A stretch of DNA of 64,000 nucleotides, from assembly GCA_022605405.1 (NCBI GenBank), contig JABYQQ010000006.1, positions 2,591,328 to 2,655,327 on the forward strand, in the 5' to 3' direction. The notes under the pieces were generated by a model. The model searched no databases. It was given only the letters and a program-made list of their open reading frames with translations, and had not been told where the DNA came from. The position numbers were made by a program, and so were the translations under genes. Shown here piece by piece: positions 46,996 through 58,326 of the stretch (its first letter is position 1; the number at the start of each line of letters is the position of its first letter). Source of the stretch: Earliella scabrosa (lineage: Eukaryota; Basidiomycota; Agaricomycetes; Polyporales; Polyporaceae).

Positions 46996-47224
46996 CTAAC
47001 CGTGAAGGGCGCGTACCGGCTTTGGATCGCGGACGCGCGTCGACCAGTGTGCAGACGTGTTGCGGCCCGCGCACGCGCGTTGACCCGCGTGGACACGCGT
47101 CCGAGTCGAGGCTGCAGACAGGGTGTTGCTTGCAATGAGAGCGAGCCGGACACCTCGCGGAGGGCGAGAGGCGGCCAGGTGTCGGAGTTCCGTCGTTGCA
47201 CTCGCAGCCGGTCGTGGAGGCTGC

Positions 47225-48140
47225 ACACCGTCTCGGGTCATTGAGGAGGCCGGAGTCCCGGCGTGGTGGTCGCAGACACGTCGTTGAGGTCGCCTGTGGC
47301 TCGCAGACACCTCGTGCAGGCCAGAGAGCTGTCGGGGAGGGCCAGGCGCGGCGTGCAGGCTACAGAAGCGTCGACGAGGGTGGACGTGGCGGAGTCGAGA
47401 TCGCAGACCCGTCTTCGACGCCAGAAACGCGTCTCGACCAGACACCTGTTGTGCTTGTGCAGGAGACAGAGCCAGGGAGCTGGCATGCAGGGCGCCGCGT
47501 GGCTGCGCTGCGGCCGGACATGTCGTGGTTGTGGACAGGTTGAGGAGGGTGGTCTGGCCTCGACAGAACGGTCGCGGACACGTCCAGTGGGAGCTAGAGA
47601 TCTTGTCGAGGTTGGGGACTCGTCGCGCCGGTTCAGGAAGGGTCGTCGAGGGCGGGACGCGTCGGTCACGCAAAAGAGAGGTCGAGGAGGGCAGGGACGA
47701 GTTGTGCACGCAAAAGAGAGGTCCAGGACGGCGGGGACGCGTCTTGTACGCGAGAGAGAGGTCGAGGAGGGCGGGCACACGCGAGAGACGGGTTGAGACC
47801 TGTCTTGTACGCGAGAGAGAGGTGGAGGAGGGCGGGGACGTGAGAGAGGGGTCGAGACGCGTCTTGTACGCGAGAGAGAGGTGGAGGAGGGCGGGGACGC
47901 GTCTTGTACGCGAGAGAGGGGTCGAGGAGGGCGGGGACACGCGAGAGAGAGGTGGAGGAGGGCGGGGACGCGTCTTGTACGCGAGAGAGGGGTCGAGGAG
48001 GGCGGGGACACGCGAGAGAGGGGTCGAGACGTGTCTTGTACGCGAGAGAGAGGTGGAGGAGGGCGGGGACGCGTCTTGCACGCGAGAGAGGGGTCGAGGA
48101 GGGCGGGGACGTGTTGTGCACGCGAGAGAGGGTGCGGAGA
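47225..48140 (+). repeat. GC-rich minisatellite
   Basis: Tandem units of about 40 bp (core gtcgaggagggcggggac followed by gcgtcttgtacgcgagagag) with interspersed shorter units of about 31 bp. The right half (47,640-48,140) is regular and the left half strongly diverged. Long Pro/Arg/Ser-rich frames on both strands over this stretch are by-products of the repeat. Confidence 0.85.
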
Positions 48141-48613
48141 TGTGTCGGTGGGCCCATCGACACCGACCAGCGCGCCAAACCCGCCAGGACTGCGCAAACG
48201 AGCGCAGGAGGTTTGCAAGGGGCCATGGGGACGGACCGTGTGCACGCAAAGGCCAATTTCACTCACCTATTATGTTCCTCCCCACTCTGCCCTCCTCCGC
48301 CGTCCATGCACGGCGGCCCCGCAACCCCTCGGCGTCGGTCGTTGTGGATTGGATTCTGGAGTCGTGGGGGGCGTCGGCCAGGTCACAGCAGCAGCAGGCC
48401 CGTGGTCAAGCTGGGTGCATGTGGAGCGCACGCAACGTCGCGGTCACGCGCCGGTCCGTTTCAACGTTGTGCTGGCGTCCCACGGCTTCTTCCTCTCCCC
48501 TCCTCCTCTCCAAACTTTCTATCGCACTCATCTTGCTTTCTTTGTTGCTTTCTATCTGCTGTCTGCTCGATCGGCCTCGCTCTACACTTGCTGTCTTGTG
48601 ATCAGTTGTCGCT

Positions 48614-48977
48614 ATGCCCTCCGGCCACCGTCTACACCCCCAGGTCAGTCCACCCCATCTTGGCACTTGAAATATTTGGTCATTCATGATGTCCTCTTGT
48701 CCAGATCTTTGCTCGGCTCTTCGGCCAGTCCTCCACGCCGACATTCATCCGTTGGTCCGCTTTTACCCAGGTAAGTGGATCTGTTCCAGAGCCTTCCCTA
48801 GTACCACATTTGCTATAGGCTATGATGGCCGCCGGATATCGAGTCCAGCCTGGGCGTGGTCTCAAACGGCGTTTTCTCCCTCCCGCTTCCTTGGCTCAGA
48901 CTGGAGTCTCCATTTGTCAGGTAAGATCCTGCGCCACCTCGCTCCCTCTCTCTACCACTGACGCCATTCAAGCCTAA
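48614..48977 (+). CDS. Small protein related to a basidiomycete orphan C-terminal domain
   Basis: Three exons, 48614-48643, 48705-48770 and 48819-48977, join in phase 0 and give 84 residues. The core, RLHPQIFARLFGQ then FIRWSAFTQAMMAAGYRVQP then GRGLKRRF, resembles the W-x-x-F-x-x-A-M-x-x-x-G(F/Y) plus G-S-x-x-x-F domain that ends many repetitive Agaricomycete hypothetical proteins. That family assignment is from memory and tentative. A pyrimidine-rich leader precedes the ATG. The end is uncertain: a GTAAGA donor at the end of the conserved part could lead to a further exon that I cannot place. Confidence 0.45.
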
Positions 48978-50694
48978 GCGGGGTTTGCTAGACCGACCCT
49001 CTCAGAAATAGTCAGCCCATCTTCTCCTCGCCCTTCGTTTGTCGTATGTTAACGCAATGCCCAGCATCGCCGGGGTCTTGCAAACCCGGCATGGCGTTGA
49101 TTTCTCCTCTATTCAACGCCTGCTTCGCCGTCGTTAGACGGTCCATACCTCGCGTCCTAGTGTAGTCGTGTTGCTCCCAACTTTGTTGTCGCTATCTTGA
49201 ATGTCACCCTGTTCGTCGTTCTGCTGCGCGTTACGATTGCCCCTCTTGGCGCGCGCAACGTGTCCGCCGCCACTGCCGCTACGCCCTCCCCGATGACCCC
49301 GCTGCTCTGCCCCGTTGTCTGAGAGGCCGCCCCGACTCCATACCTTGGTCTATCCCGCTCTTCGGGCTGAAAATCGGGTCAGCCCGTCGTTCTTTTAGCG
49401 CGTCGTGGAGAGCCCACCCGGCTGGACAAGCGGCCCCGGCTTGACGAGAGGACCTGGTTCACATGCGCACACGTGCCGCCCGGCTTGCCCACAGCACCCC
49501 GGCTTGACGAGCGCACACGCGCCGACAACGACGCGTTGACGAGCACCGACGAGGACACACGCGGGTTTGCCACGGGGTGGGCGGGCACCGACCCGTTGTG
49601 CCGGTTGCTGAGGTGTGCACACAGATGTCTTCCGGACGAGACGGTGTGCAGGGCACGCCCACGCCGTAGTGATGCGCCGACCCCCCTCCACCACCCTGAA
49701 CACCGGTCCACCGGCCAGCGGAGCGTTTACCACCACAGCTCGTTCCGTCGTCAAGGTCGAAGGGCCATGTACGAGGGCGGAAGTCCGGTGGTGGTGGCGG
49801 GCCACGCGTCGTAGACAGCCGGGAGATGCGTCAGCGCGTGCACACCTCTGGTCGGGGGTCCTCGAAGACGGCTGAGGGACATGTTGCGGAGGTCACGGAC
49901 GGCCGTCTTGAAGGGCCATCCTCGGCGAGGGCGGCGTCACATGGATGATCAGTGTCGCACAGGTCTGGGGCTAACATAGGCCACGCACCTCGCCTTTTAA
50001 GTGCTCCGACCATCCGCCGCCCTACATTTTGCATGCCCCCGCTGTTCACTGCTCGTCCCACTCTGAGAACAGAGTTCTCCGCGGCATGAGCGTTGAAGGC
50101 CGGAGTGGGCGTTCATAGCTGGTTCACCAGTGCGAACACACGTCAACGACGCTTCACCTCTTTTCAGCAGCCAGGCTACTTACCTCCACCACCCTCCTGA
50201 GGCTATCAAGCCAGTTGCGGCCTTCTGTAAGGCCCACACGCGTCTCGCCGGCGTCGCGGGGTGGGACAAACGCAGGCACGGCGTTGCGGTGGCCCACACG
50301 CCGCGGCGTAGCGGCTCGGTCGTGTCTCGCTCATGTCTCTAGAACGTGAGTGCCATCAAGCTCGTCGCCCACCACCAGACAAGCACGCGCGGCCGGTGTG
50401 TGCACTCACCGCCCGGTTCAACTCCATCCAACCTCCACCTCACACCTCACTCTGACCCTCCTACACCACGGCCAACTTGCAGTACGGGGCGGCGGTAGAC
50501 CCAGGTTTTGGTTTCGGAGGTTCAGTGCCCAGGCGGAAGGTGGGTCGAAGCGCGCAGCGGCGCGGCGGCCTCTAGTGCATTATTAGCGGCACGCCGCGGT
50601 CCCAGATATTTGGCCTCTCACCGTCCACTCTCGCCAAGTGCGAGTTGCCCGAGGGCTTTGCGAGCGTAGAGTCAACCTTGCATCTTCCTGGCCC
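48978..50694. other. Repeat-rich, GC-rich stretch without supported gene
   Basis: Contains an imperfect hairpin at about 49,046-49,103 (gccggggt...acccggc core) and a degenerate repeat of ccggcttgacgag at about 49,425-49,520. Numerous short overlapping frames on both strands reflect GC richness. No conserved protein seen. Confidence 0.45.
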
Positions 50695-50758
50695 AGAGCG
50701 GCTACTACGAAGCACCGCAGCCGAGCTACGCTGTGGTGCGCACCGTAGTAGCCGCTCT
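50695..50758. repeat. 64-nt long hairpin
   Basis: Perfect 15-nt inverted arms, agagcggctactacg and cgtagtagccgctct. The interior also pairs (gcaccgcagc with gctgtggtgc, one mismatch), so the whole 64 nt can fold into a nearly continuous stem. Confidence 0.8.
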
Positions 50759-51417
50759 ACACTAACCCGAGGCGGGTCACTCGCATCGCGCTGCTCGCAC
50801 CACCGTTCCGGCCCCACTCATTCCGCTCGCTCATCGCCAGCTTCAGAGCACGCTCCTCCGCTTTCAATCGGCACTGTCCAGTCGGCCGTCTGCTCCACTG
50901 TCTCCAACGTGCGCGCCACTCCCGCCCGCTCGCGCGGCCGCTCTCACCCCGCTCATTCGTGTCGCGCACCGGCCAGCGCCAGATGTCGCTCCTGGGTTCG
51001 GATTTTTGCACCGCGCCCCCCCGCCCCCCCTGTCCCCCCCATCCCGCCGCATTTCCGCAACTCCGGTTCGCGCCCCACTCGTTGTCGTCCAGCCACGGCG
51101 GATGTCACTCCCGTGGAGCCAGGCTTGCAAGGCGAGCTCAATCGCAGCTCTCCGCCAAGTCACCTGCTAGTCGTCGCGACGCCGTAGTTGCGCGGTCTCA
51201 GACCTCGGTGGGGCCTACCTCCTCTCCGCCCGGCTGGCCAGTTGGGAGATGGCGTAGGGCTTCGGCGCCACAAACAATTCGTCTAATCGCGGTAGAAGGG
51301 CATACAACGGGTTGTGTTCCACGGCAGAGCAACCCCAGCCTTCTACTGCGTTAACCGGTCATCCCGCTGGGGCTGCTCCTCGTTTCGATATCCTAGCAGA
51401 TTGATCACCTCCGTCTA
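50759..51417. other. GC-rich stretch without supported gene
   Basis: Short frames only. An imperfect nested hairpin with gtagaagg...ccttctac arms lies at about 51,292-51,346. Confidence 0.4.
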
Positions 51418-51418
51418 A

Positions 51419-52154
51419 TCAAACATTCAGGCTCAGCTCAGCTATCCGTAAGCGAGGCCAGCTGGCACTCACCCGCAACAGCTGCATTTCCTCAGCTAAA
51501 CGCCCCGCCCTCGCCATCCTCCTTAGTAGCCTCATCCGGGTCCAACCGGCGGCGAGCACCCGGTCCACGTTGAGATATCTTTCTCCCCACTCATTTTCCA
51601 AATCCAGGTACACAATATCATGTCCTTAGCTGCCCGGCTTTCGAGGTTGAGCTAGGGTACTCACGGTCAAGGTTGGTCCCTGTGGGTCCATTTCCGCCCC
51701 GGTATGCTGACGGCAATACCATGAGGCCGATTCTGAGCTTATCATGAGGGCCACTTACCGGCGTGCTGGGGCTCGCCCAAGCCTCAAAGGCTTCTAAGCT
51801 CGGCGTGTTCAAGGGGGCCACCGCCCACGTCACGTTATCGCTCTCTTCAACTCCACCTCCGCCTCCGATGCTCCCGTTGGCCCATTCTTCCACCCTCGGT
51901 TGACGCCAGGGCACCGGCCACGATGTCGCCGCCCACATGCGGTCTACGTTCTCGCCGTCCATCCGCACTGGCTCCGCGGGACCCACGAGAGGTGGAGGAG
52001 AGTCTCTCCCGTCCACTGGCATCAGAGGCGGTGGCGAATCTCTCCCGTCGTAAGGGCCGAGAGGGGGAGGTGTACCGCTGGCATCCGCCTCGACGCTGGC
52101 CAGATTAGCTGTCTCCCGCTCGCGCAGGCGGACACTATAGAGCGGCGGACCCAT
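51419..52154 (-). pseudogene. Unidentified orphan gene, frame not reconcilable
   Basis: Exon 1 (51759-52154) starts MGPPLYSVRLRERETANL, is rich in Pro/Asp/Gly with a tandem DGRDSPPPL repeat, and ends at a good GTAAGT donor. A 42-nt exon (51665-51706) follows in phase 0. The next good coding segment (51,475-51,615, LENEWGERYLNVDRVLAAGW, AEEMQLLR) is in a phase that no AG acceptor restores. Either the splicing is unusual or the gene carries a frameshift. The AEEMQLLR end resembles helical segments of repetitive basidiomycete hypothetical proteins. Confidence 0.35.
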
Positions 52155-52282
52155 CGAAGGTGAAGGAAGGGAAGCGTGTTCAACGTTGGGCGCGCCGGCT
52201 CACGCGCATCCCATATTTGGAATCTGAGAGAGCGGATCTCGGCTGCAGCCCAGGTCCGCTAGGCGCGTTGTCTATATACAAG

Positions 52283-53188
52283 CTAATCGTCGTACGAGGG
52301 ATACCCGCGAGACCCACTGACGGCTAGCAGGATTGGGATCTCGGGTTTGTGGATGACTCGCAGACCTCCGGGTTCGCGAGGATCGTCATCTGTCCAAACC
52401 GCAGAGAGCCAGCCGTCGTCGACCGGCTTAGGCTCCGGGTAGCGCGTCAACCAGTACCGCCCCTCCGTCTCCACTCCACAGAACGCCTCTTCGGTGTGTG
52501 TCCCAACGTCGCGGTAACGTTTGGTCTGCGCCACCTCCGCCCTCGCCTTCGCTATGCCTTTGGTAGTGGCGCCTTCGTATTGGAAAATACCCTGTAAGAG
52601 GTCAGCAGGATCCCTTCTGTTGCAGGCGCGTCGTACGCACCATCGGTAGATGGGATTTGGTCCACCTCACCAGACGTTGAATATGCTGGCGGGTGTCCGC
52701 CGGCTCGCGTTCGGAGGTGTCCGCTGTCATCTGGATCATCTTCGCGCGGAAGAACTCCCAGATAATCGGCTCTCCGCAATCGCGCTCGCGGGACCATTGT
52801 GCGCGCAGGAACAGGACCAGGTCACACATCCACTCCGTGTCCGCCGCTGGCAGTTTCAGGTAGTCTGAAGCTAACAGCAGCAAGATGACGTCGTAGATGT
52901 GTCCGTCGTTCCAGCTGAATCCGTGGAGGCATAGAGGGATCTGCATTCCCGCGTCAGCCACAACCACCGGAGGATATCGCACACTTTGCTTACATTAATG
53001 CGCCGCGGGAGACGGTTGATCCTGATGTAGTATCGCACCTCATCGGGAGTTGCCTCGGGCCCGGACGACGAGTTCTCGCTGGGCCAACGCCCGTAGGAGA
53101 ACACATGAAGTGGGGCCAGCGCGCCCAGATGCGCCAGCCCCAGCGGCACTTTGTCGGGGTCGGTGGTGAATACGTAGGACGTAGGCAT
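52283..53188 (-). CDS. Unidentified protein, first of three tandem paralogues
   Basis: Three exons, 52994-53188, 52641-52940 and 52283-52591 (195, 300 and 309 nt), all joined in phase 0, give 267 residues. Exon 1 ends DEVRYYIRINRLPRRIN. Exon 2 is helical, with PLCLHGFSWNDGHIYDVILL, DLVLFLRAQWSRER and HIQRLVRWTKSHL. Exon 3 is hydrophilic. Intron phases and alignable segments (L-H-G, D-L-x-x-x-x-R, a final W-x-K) link it to the two genes upstream, though it is the most diverged. No known domain; no membrane segment or signal. Confidence 0.6.
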
Positions 53189-53331
53189 CGACGGGGACGG
53201 CGGTGTTGCAACCTCGCGCCGTGTCTACCATCGCCAGTTGCTGCATTGCATCGGTGTCCCATCACGTGAGGAACACGCGCACGCGCACGCCGCACGTGGG
53301 CCCGTCGCACCGGCGTCTGTATACACGCTAA

Positions 53332-54148
53332 CTACAGCGAGGGCTGGACGCGCACGGGGAGAGGAAACTCTCCCGGATGCACGCCCTGGGGGAAAGCCGG
53401 CAGTGGTCCTAGTACCCTCCATGGTCCCCTCAGAGACCCCACCTCCAACCGTTCCTCCTCCGTTTGCGGCTCGTCCGGGCTAGCGGCTTGCACGCCCTTC
53501 TCGGCCGTGGGTGGCTCGCGCCCGATCATGTCTCGATACCCCTCGAGCGCGATGTCTTCAAAAATAGGCCGGTGTCGGAAGTAAATCTGAGCGCAATTGT
53601 CAGCTCACTTCGGCAAACCCAGCTGGCATCGCACTCACTCTATTCAGCCGCTGCTTCGCCCAGTTCACAATGGCGACGAGTGTGGCCGTGAAGTCTTGGT
53701 CGCCGTGCTCCAGGACATTCGAGGGCCAGAGGAGCGCGTGAGGAGTGAAGTAGCGGATCAGCGCCAAGAACACATCCACAACCGCGTCGTCCCTCTCGTC
53801 AAGGTCACCGTGGATCGCGAGCACGATGAAGTGCAGATCGCGCAGCATAAGCCACAGGTCCAACGGCATTTTGTGAGCTTCATGTAGCGATTTGCAATGC
53901 AACGCGGCCAGGCTTCGAGCCAGCGTCCGTCGGGCCACATCCGTTGGCCCATGCAGGAACAGCCAAACCTGACCCCACCGTCAACAATGGGCGACCACGG
54001 ACACTGTGAGACTTACGTGCACGTGGATCTTGCCCCAGGTGAACTTCACGGCGTACTCCAGCTCGGAAACCGGAACGCGGCTGCCGGGCCTGTACCGCGC
54101 TTCCTCACGGACTGTCGCGATGAGAGAAGTCTGAGTGCGTTCCTCCAT
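53332..54148 (-). CDS. Unidentified protein, second of three tandem paralogues
   Basis: Three exons, 54017-54148, 53639-53968 and 53332-53586 (132, 330 and 255 nt), all phase 0, give 238 residues. The start is MEERTQTSLIATVREEAR. The central exon has VWLFLHGPTDVARRTLARSL, DLWLMLRDLHFIVLAIHGD, FLALIRYFTPH and FTATLVAIVNWAKQRL. The third exon begins IYFRHRPIFEDIALEGY and ends with a Pro-rich PAFPQGVHPGEFPLPV. Exon 2 has exactly the same length as in the next paralogue. Function unknown. Confidence 0.7.
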
Positions 54149-54305
54149 GGGGAAGGTCAAGTGGGCGCCACGTCGCCCATGCGCGTTCTCTTCCGCGGGC
54201 AGGGCGTGGAAAATCCTATCACGTGATATAGCGCGCACGCGTCATGCATGCACGCGTGTGGTGGCCCTAGCGCCAGCGTCATACATGGACTAACTACCGC
54301 GCTCG

Positions 54306-55122
54306 TTACATAGCCACGGGCATAGGGAACTTGTCGGGGTCCAACCCCCTCGGAAATGCTGGTCGCAGGCCTGATAGCCTCCACGGTCCGCCCTCAGCTG
54401 CCGCCGTCGGCTCATCCGGCCTCGCGTCGCTGGCGTCATTCTCTCCGGTTTGCGCGGACTTCTCCGCGGTCAGCACCTCGTACTTGATCAAGTCCTGGAA
54501 GCACTTCAGCGCCTCGTCCTCGAAGATCGCGCGCGGTCTGAAGTGAATCTGACAGCTGTGTCAGCTTGCTACCAACCGTGCAGCAGGACGCCACGCACCG
54601 GGTTCAGCTGCTCTTTGGCCCAGTGGACCATCGCGGTGAGCGTCGCGGTGAAGTCTTGTTTCCCGTGCTCAACGCGCGCGGCAGAAAAGATCTCGTCGTG
54701 AGGAGTAAAGTACCGGATGAGGTCGAAGAAGATCTTCCCCACCTCGCGCGCCTGTGGATCGTCCTCGCCATGGATCGCGATGACCACCAGGTGCACGTCG
54801 CGCACCAGCAGCCATAAGTCGAAGGGAAATCGGATGTCCTCGCGCACAATCTCGCAGTGCAGAGCCGCCAGAGCGTCCAGCATGTTCCGCCGGTCCTCCG
54901 CTGTGGCTCCATGCGCGTCCAGTCCGACCTGACCAAGTCGTCAGTACACCCCCACCAGGACCGCTGCATACTCACATAGAAACTGGTCGGCCCCCAGCTG
55001 ATCTGCCTGTAAGTGACCTTCACGTGGTATACCAGGTCCGACGCTGCAACGTGAGTTTGTCCACGATGTCGCGCGTCGTCTCGCACAGTGGCGATGAAGC
55101 TGGTTTGGATGCGTTGGAACAT
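54306..55122 (-). CDS. Unidentified protein, third of three tandem paralogues
   Basis: Three exons, 54976-55122, 54599-54928 and 54306-54548 (147, 330 and 243 nt), all phase 0, give 239 residues. Start MFQRIQTSFIATVRDDAR; central exon VGLDAHGATAEDRRNMLDAL, DLWLLVRDVHLVVIAIHGED, FFDLIRYFTPHDE and FTATLTAMVHWAKEQL. The last exon begins IHFRPRAIFEDEALKCF and ends PAFPRGLDPDKFPMPV. It is clearly the sister of the gene at 53.3-54.1 kb along its whole length. The IAIHGED/D segments and the RYFTPH core are the most conserved. No family recognised. Confidence 0.7.
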
Positions 55123-55735
55123 GGTCGGTCGAAGGCAGAGTCGATGTGGCACCCGCGACGTGGCCAGCCACGCGTGCCTCGGTGATCACCTCGGCATCTC
55201 GCGTGGCCGTCGCCCGGTCCGTGGGCGTCTCACTCCACACGCCCTGTTGTGGTCCAGCCCTCCTCACGTGTGTGATGCGTTCTCTCCCGACCAGTCCGGG
55301 TCAGATCGGGTGGCAAACTGGGCACGCAAAGTGCCGCAGCACACCGGCGTGTCCGCATTTGGGCCCTGGCTTGAGGTGCCTTTGTGACGGCGGGACGCCC
55401 AAACGTCATGACATCATTGAACGCCGTGCAATAGCGCCCGCTATGGTAGAGGACGCGCACCAGGGAAGCAACGTTCAGTCTGGCCGGAACGTTCCATCGG
55501 CCTGTCGTGCGTCCTCTACCACTGTCTGAGTTTCACTTATACCCAACACCGCAGGCTGGTTCAGCCCCCAGTTCCTGCCTCCGTTCCTCATCTCATCAGC
55601 AACGTCCTACCTTGTCTCTCCCGCCTACCTTGTCTCTACCCGTCTGCTACGTCTCCAACAGTTCCCGTTTCCCTTTCTTGATGTGCGTACCTTCCACACT
55701 CATCCCGCCCACCTGTCTTGACATTATTCCGCAGC
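55123..55735. other. Promoter region of the Lys/Glu-rich gene
   Basis: Upstream of the divergent genes at 55,122 (minus) and 55,736 (plus). A strongly pyrimidine-rich tract (55,560-55,680) and a probable 5'-UTR intron (GTGCGT at about 55,683 to CCGCAG at 55,734) precede the plus-strand ATG. Confidence 0.5.
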
Positions 55736-57769
55736 ATGGCCAAGAGTTCCGAGTCTGGAGGCAAGAAGCGTCAGAAGGTCGTCCCCAAAGTTGTCATCAA
55801 AAAAGAAAAAGGTGTGAAGACTCAGCCCGCCCCCAAGAAGGCCCCGCCGAAGCGACCGGCAAGTCCGACCTCCAGCGACGAGGAGGAGAAGCCTAAGAAG
55901 AAGAAGTCGAAAACCGGCGCGAGCTCCAGCGCGGCCCCCGCCGCCAGCACGTGCAGCAAGAAGTCCGTGCCGGCAGCAGACGAGGACGAGGATGCGGACG
56001 ACACCTCGTCCGAGTCCTCCGAGGCACCGCGGCCCAAAAAGAAGAAGTCCACCACCGCCCGCAAGAAGTCCGCCCGCAAGGAGGAGGAGGACGACGAAGA
56101 AGAGTACGAGCAATCCGCCGAGGAGGAGCAGCCACGCAAGCCCAAGCCTCGAGGGGTGAAGAAGCCGAAGATCCCGTCCCCCGACGACGACGACGGTGAT
56201 GATGAAGAGGAGGCCGCGCCCAGCGAGGAGCCCGACGCCGAGGACGATGAACCCGAGGAGCCCGTCCCGCCGAAGAAAGCCGGCAAGAAGAAGAAGAAGG
56301 TGAGCGTGGTTGTCGCCGAGGAGGATAGTGACGAGCCCGAGATTGTCGAGGTCCCGGCCCCGTCCAAGGGCAAGGGTAAGGCTCCGCAGAAGCGCGAAGC
56401 CTCCGCAGAGGGCGCGATGGAGGTCGAGGAGACTGGGGCGCCGGTTGTCGGTGAGGCGTCGGGCTCGAAGGCGAGCACGCGGTCGGAGACGGGTAAGCCG
56501 CACGAGAAGGGTCCTGACACTGTCGAGGTTGAAGTGTTGTGGGATGCGGATAGGTACGAGGGTTCGGCCGCGCGCGCCCGCGCGGCGATGCTGGAGCGCC
56601 AGGCTCGGGATGCATTGGAGGCCAAGACTCGGGAGATCATGTGCGTGCAGTGCGCGGAGGCCGGGGAGAAGTGTGTCCAGCATCGCAACACTGTAGGATG
56701 CGCGCGCTGCAACGCCAAAGGCATCGCGCGTTGCTCCTTTCGCGACCGTATGTTTTCCCTCTTCCTGCCGTCTTCCGTGTTGACCCTCTGACCACCCCAC
56801 CCCCAGAGGTGTACGCCCTGCCCGCTGATCATCGCGTGTCCGAGATCGTCGAGAACGTCGAGCGCAACTTGCATGTGCTCACCGGCCATGCGAAGTGGCT
56901 CGCGCAGCTCATGATCGGCCTCGACGAGCGCGTCAACGCGTTGAGCGGCACCATGGCGCAGGTCTTGCGCGTTCTGAACCCCTCGTCGGACTCCTCATCG
57001 GCCTTCACCCCGGGCGCGGCGCCCCAGCCGCCTTCCACCCCGGCTGGCTTCGGGACTCCTGGATTCTTCGTGGACCAGCCCCGCGCCCCGTCGGTAAGTA
57101 CTCGCCCTCTCCTTTGCGCGCCTTACTGACATGCGACTACAGACTGCTCCGACGCCGTCCGCGTCGGCTCCGCGCCAGTCTCGCCCGTCTTTCCCGCTTG
57201 CCCCGGCCACCTTTTCCTCAACTGAGCGCCAGGGAGCGGCCATCGGGTCTCAAGGTCCCTCTCCTCCTCCGGCGAGGTCCTCTGCGGCTGCGCCCCCCCC
57301 GGCCTCCCCACCCATCTTCGATCCCGCCTCCTTCGGCGGAGCGCCCACCAGCTCTGGGCCGCCCGGCAGCGCGCCTTCTAACGCGCCGCCCGCGCCGGTC
57401 CCTTTCTGGGCGGTGCACCCGGCACCGGGTTCCGGCCAGCCGTTCGCCCCGCCCACTGCCTCTTTTGGAATGTTCGGCGGCAGCGGCAACTTCTTTGGCG
57501 GCGGCGTCTCGCCAGCATTCCCTACCACGCCTTTTCCTGCTTCCTTCGCCCCTGCTCCCACCACTGCATCTCCGACTCCCGGCGCGTCTGGCAACGCCCC
57601 TGCCCCCTTGGTTGGCCGACCTCAAGGAACCCGTCGAGGACCACCCGGCATCCGCGCGACTGAGTGGCGGGGCACTCAGGCCACCTCCAGCCACGAGGAC
57701 GAGGGGTCCCACCAGCCGGTGCGTGCATCGTCCTCTCCTGACAGGTCTGACGCTTACCTAGGTTCCTAG
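55736..57769 (+). CDS. Lys/Glu-rich protein with Zn2Cys6-like cluster and Pro-rich C-terminus
   Basis: Three exons, 55736-56747, 56807-57093 and 57143-57769, give 641 residues. Residues 1-250 are a low-complexity mix of Lys runs and acidic runs, likely disordered and nuclear. Near residue 305 comes a cysteine cluster, CVQCAEAGEKC then GCARCNAKGIARC, with spacing C-x2-C-x6-C-x8-C-x2-C-x7-C. That fits a fungal Zn2Cys6 binuclear zinc cluster, though it is placed mid-protein rather than at the N-terminus. A helical segment follows (VENVERNLHVLTGHAKWLA). The C-terminal third is Pro/Ala/Gly/Ser rich. Such proteins recur in repetitive parts of Agaricomycete genomes; DNA binding is inferred. Long antisense frames over exon 1 are compositional artefacts. 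Confidence 0.65.
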
Positions 57770-58326
57770 ACTCAACCGTCCTCCTCCGCGCAGCCTGGCC
57801 CGTCGGCCCCAGGTTCGGTTTAGGGCGCGTCCTCGTTATCGTCCGGTCGTCGTTTCGTCGAGTCGTCGAGTCGTCGTGTCGAGGTGTCGTCGTGTCGTCG
57901 TGTCGTCGTGTCGTCGTGTCGTGGTGTCGTCGTGTCGTGGTGTCGTCGTGGTCGCGCTCGCACTTGTGACCCGCCTGTGGGCGGACATTACTATACATAC
58001 GGTCCTTTCCTCATCCCGCTGCGATTTACGCACTGTTAGTGTAGCTCTCACCAGCATGTGTATCTCGCCCGTGTCGCACCCCGTCGTTTGCGTTTGCGTG
58101 TTCATGTAGCAGATGTTCCAGCATGTATGTCACGCGCATTCATAGTCAATGCAACTTGTTACGCGTGTGTTTTGGTGTGACTTACCCATCCAGTCTTGGG
58201 CCGCCTCGGAGTCTCGGCCCGCGCCAAGCGACTTGCCTCAACGTAGCGCCCACGCGTTGCATGTTGCCAGCGGGCTCCCAGCGCGCTACTTCCTCCTCAA
58301 CGCCGGAAACTCCCAACGTCCACAGT
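57770..58326. other. Intergenic stretch with an 8-bp microsatellite
   Basis: Holds the (gtcgtcgt)n repeat at 57,842-57,953 and then promoter-side DNA of the next gene. No gene seen. Confidence 0.55.
57842..57953 (+). repeat. Microsatellite, unit gtcgtcgt with variants
   Basis: About 14 copies of an 8-nt unit (gtcgtcgt, with gtcgtggt and gtcgagtc variants) in tandem over about 110 bp. Confidence 0.85.

Noticed and set aside
47225..48140. CRISPR-like regular repeat array
   Set aside because: Units are contiguous with no unique spacers, and the organism is a eukaryote.
46996..48266. Long Pro/Ser/Arg-rich minus-strand frames (up to 417 codons) and matching plus-strand frames
   Set aside because: They overlay the GC-rich minisatellite and repeat with its period in several frames at once, so they are by-products of the repeat.
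55724..56889. Long antisense frames opposite the Lys/Glu-rich gene
   Set aside because: Antisense of GAG/AAG-rich codons gives Leu- and Ser-rich frames; the sense strand has the start, splice sites and zinc cluster.
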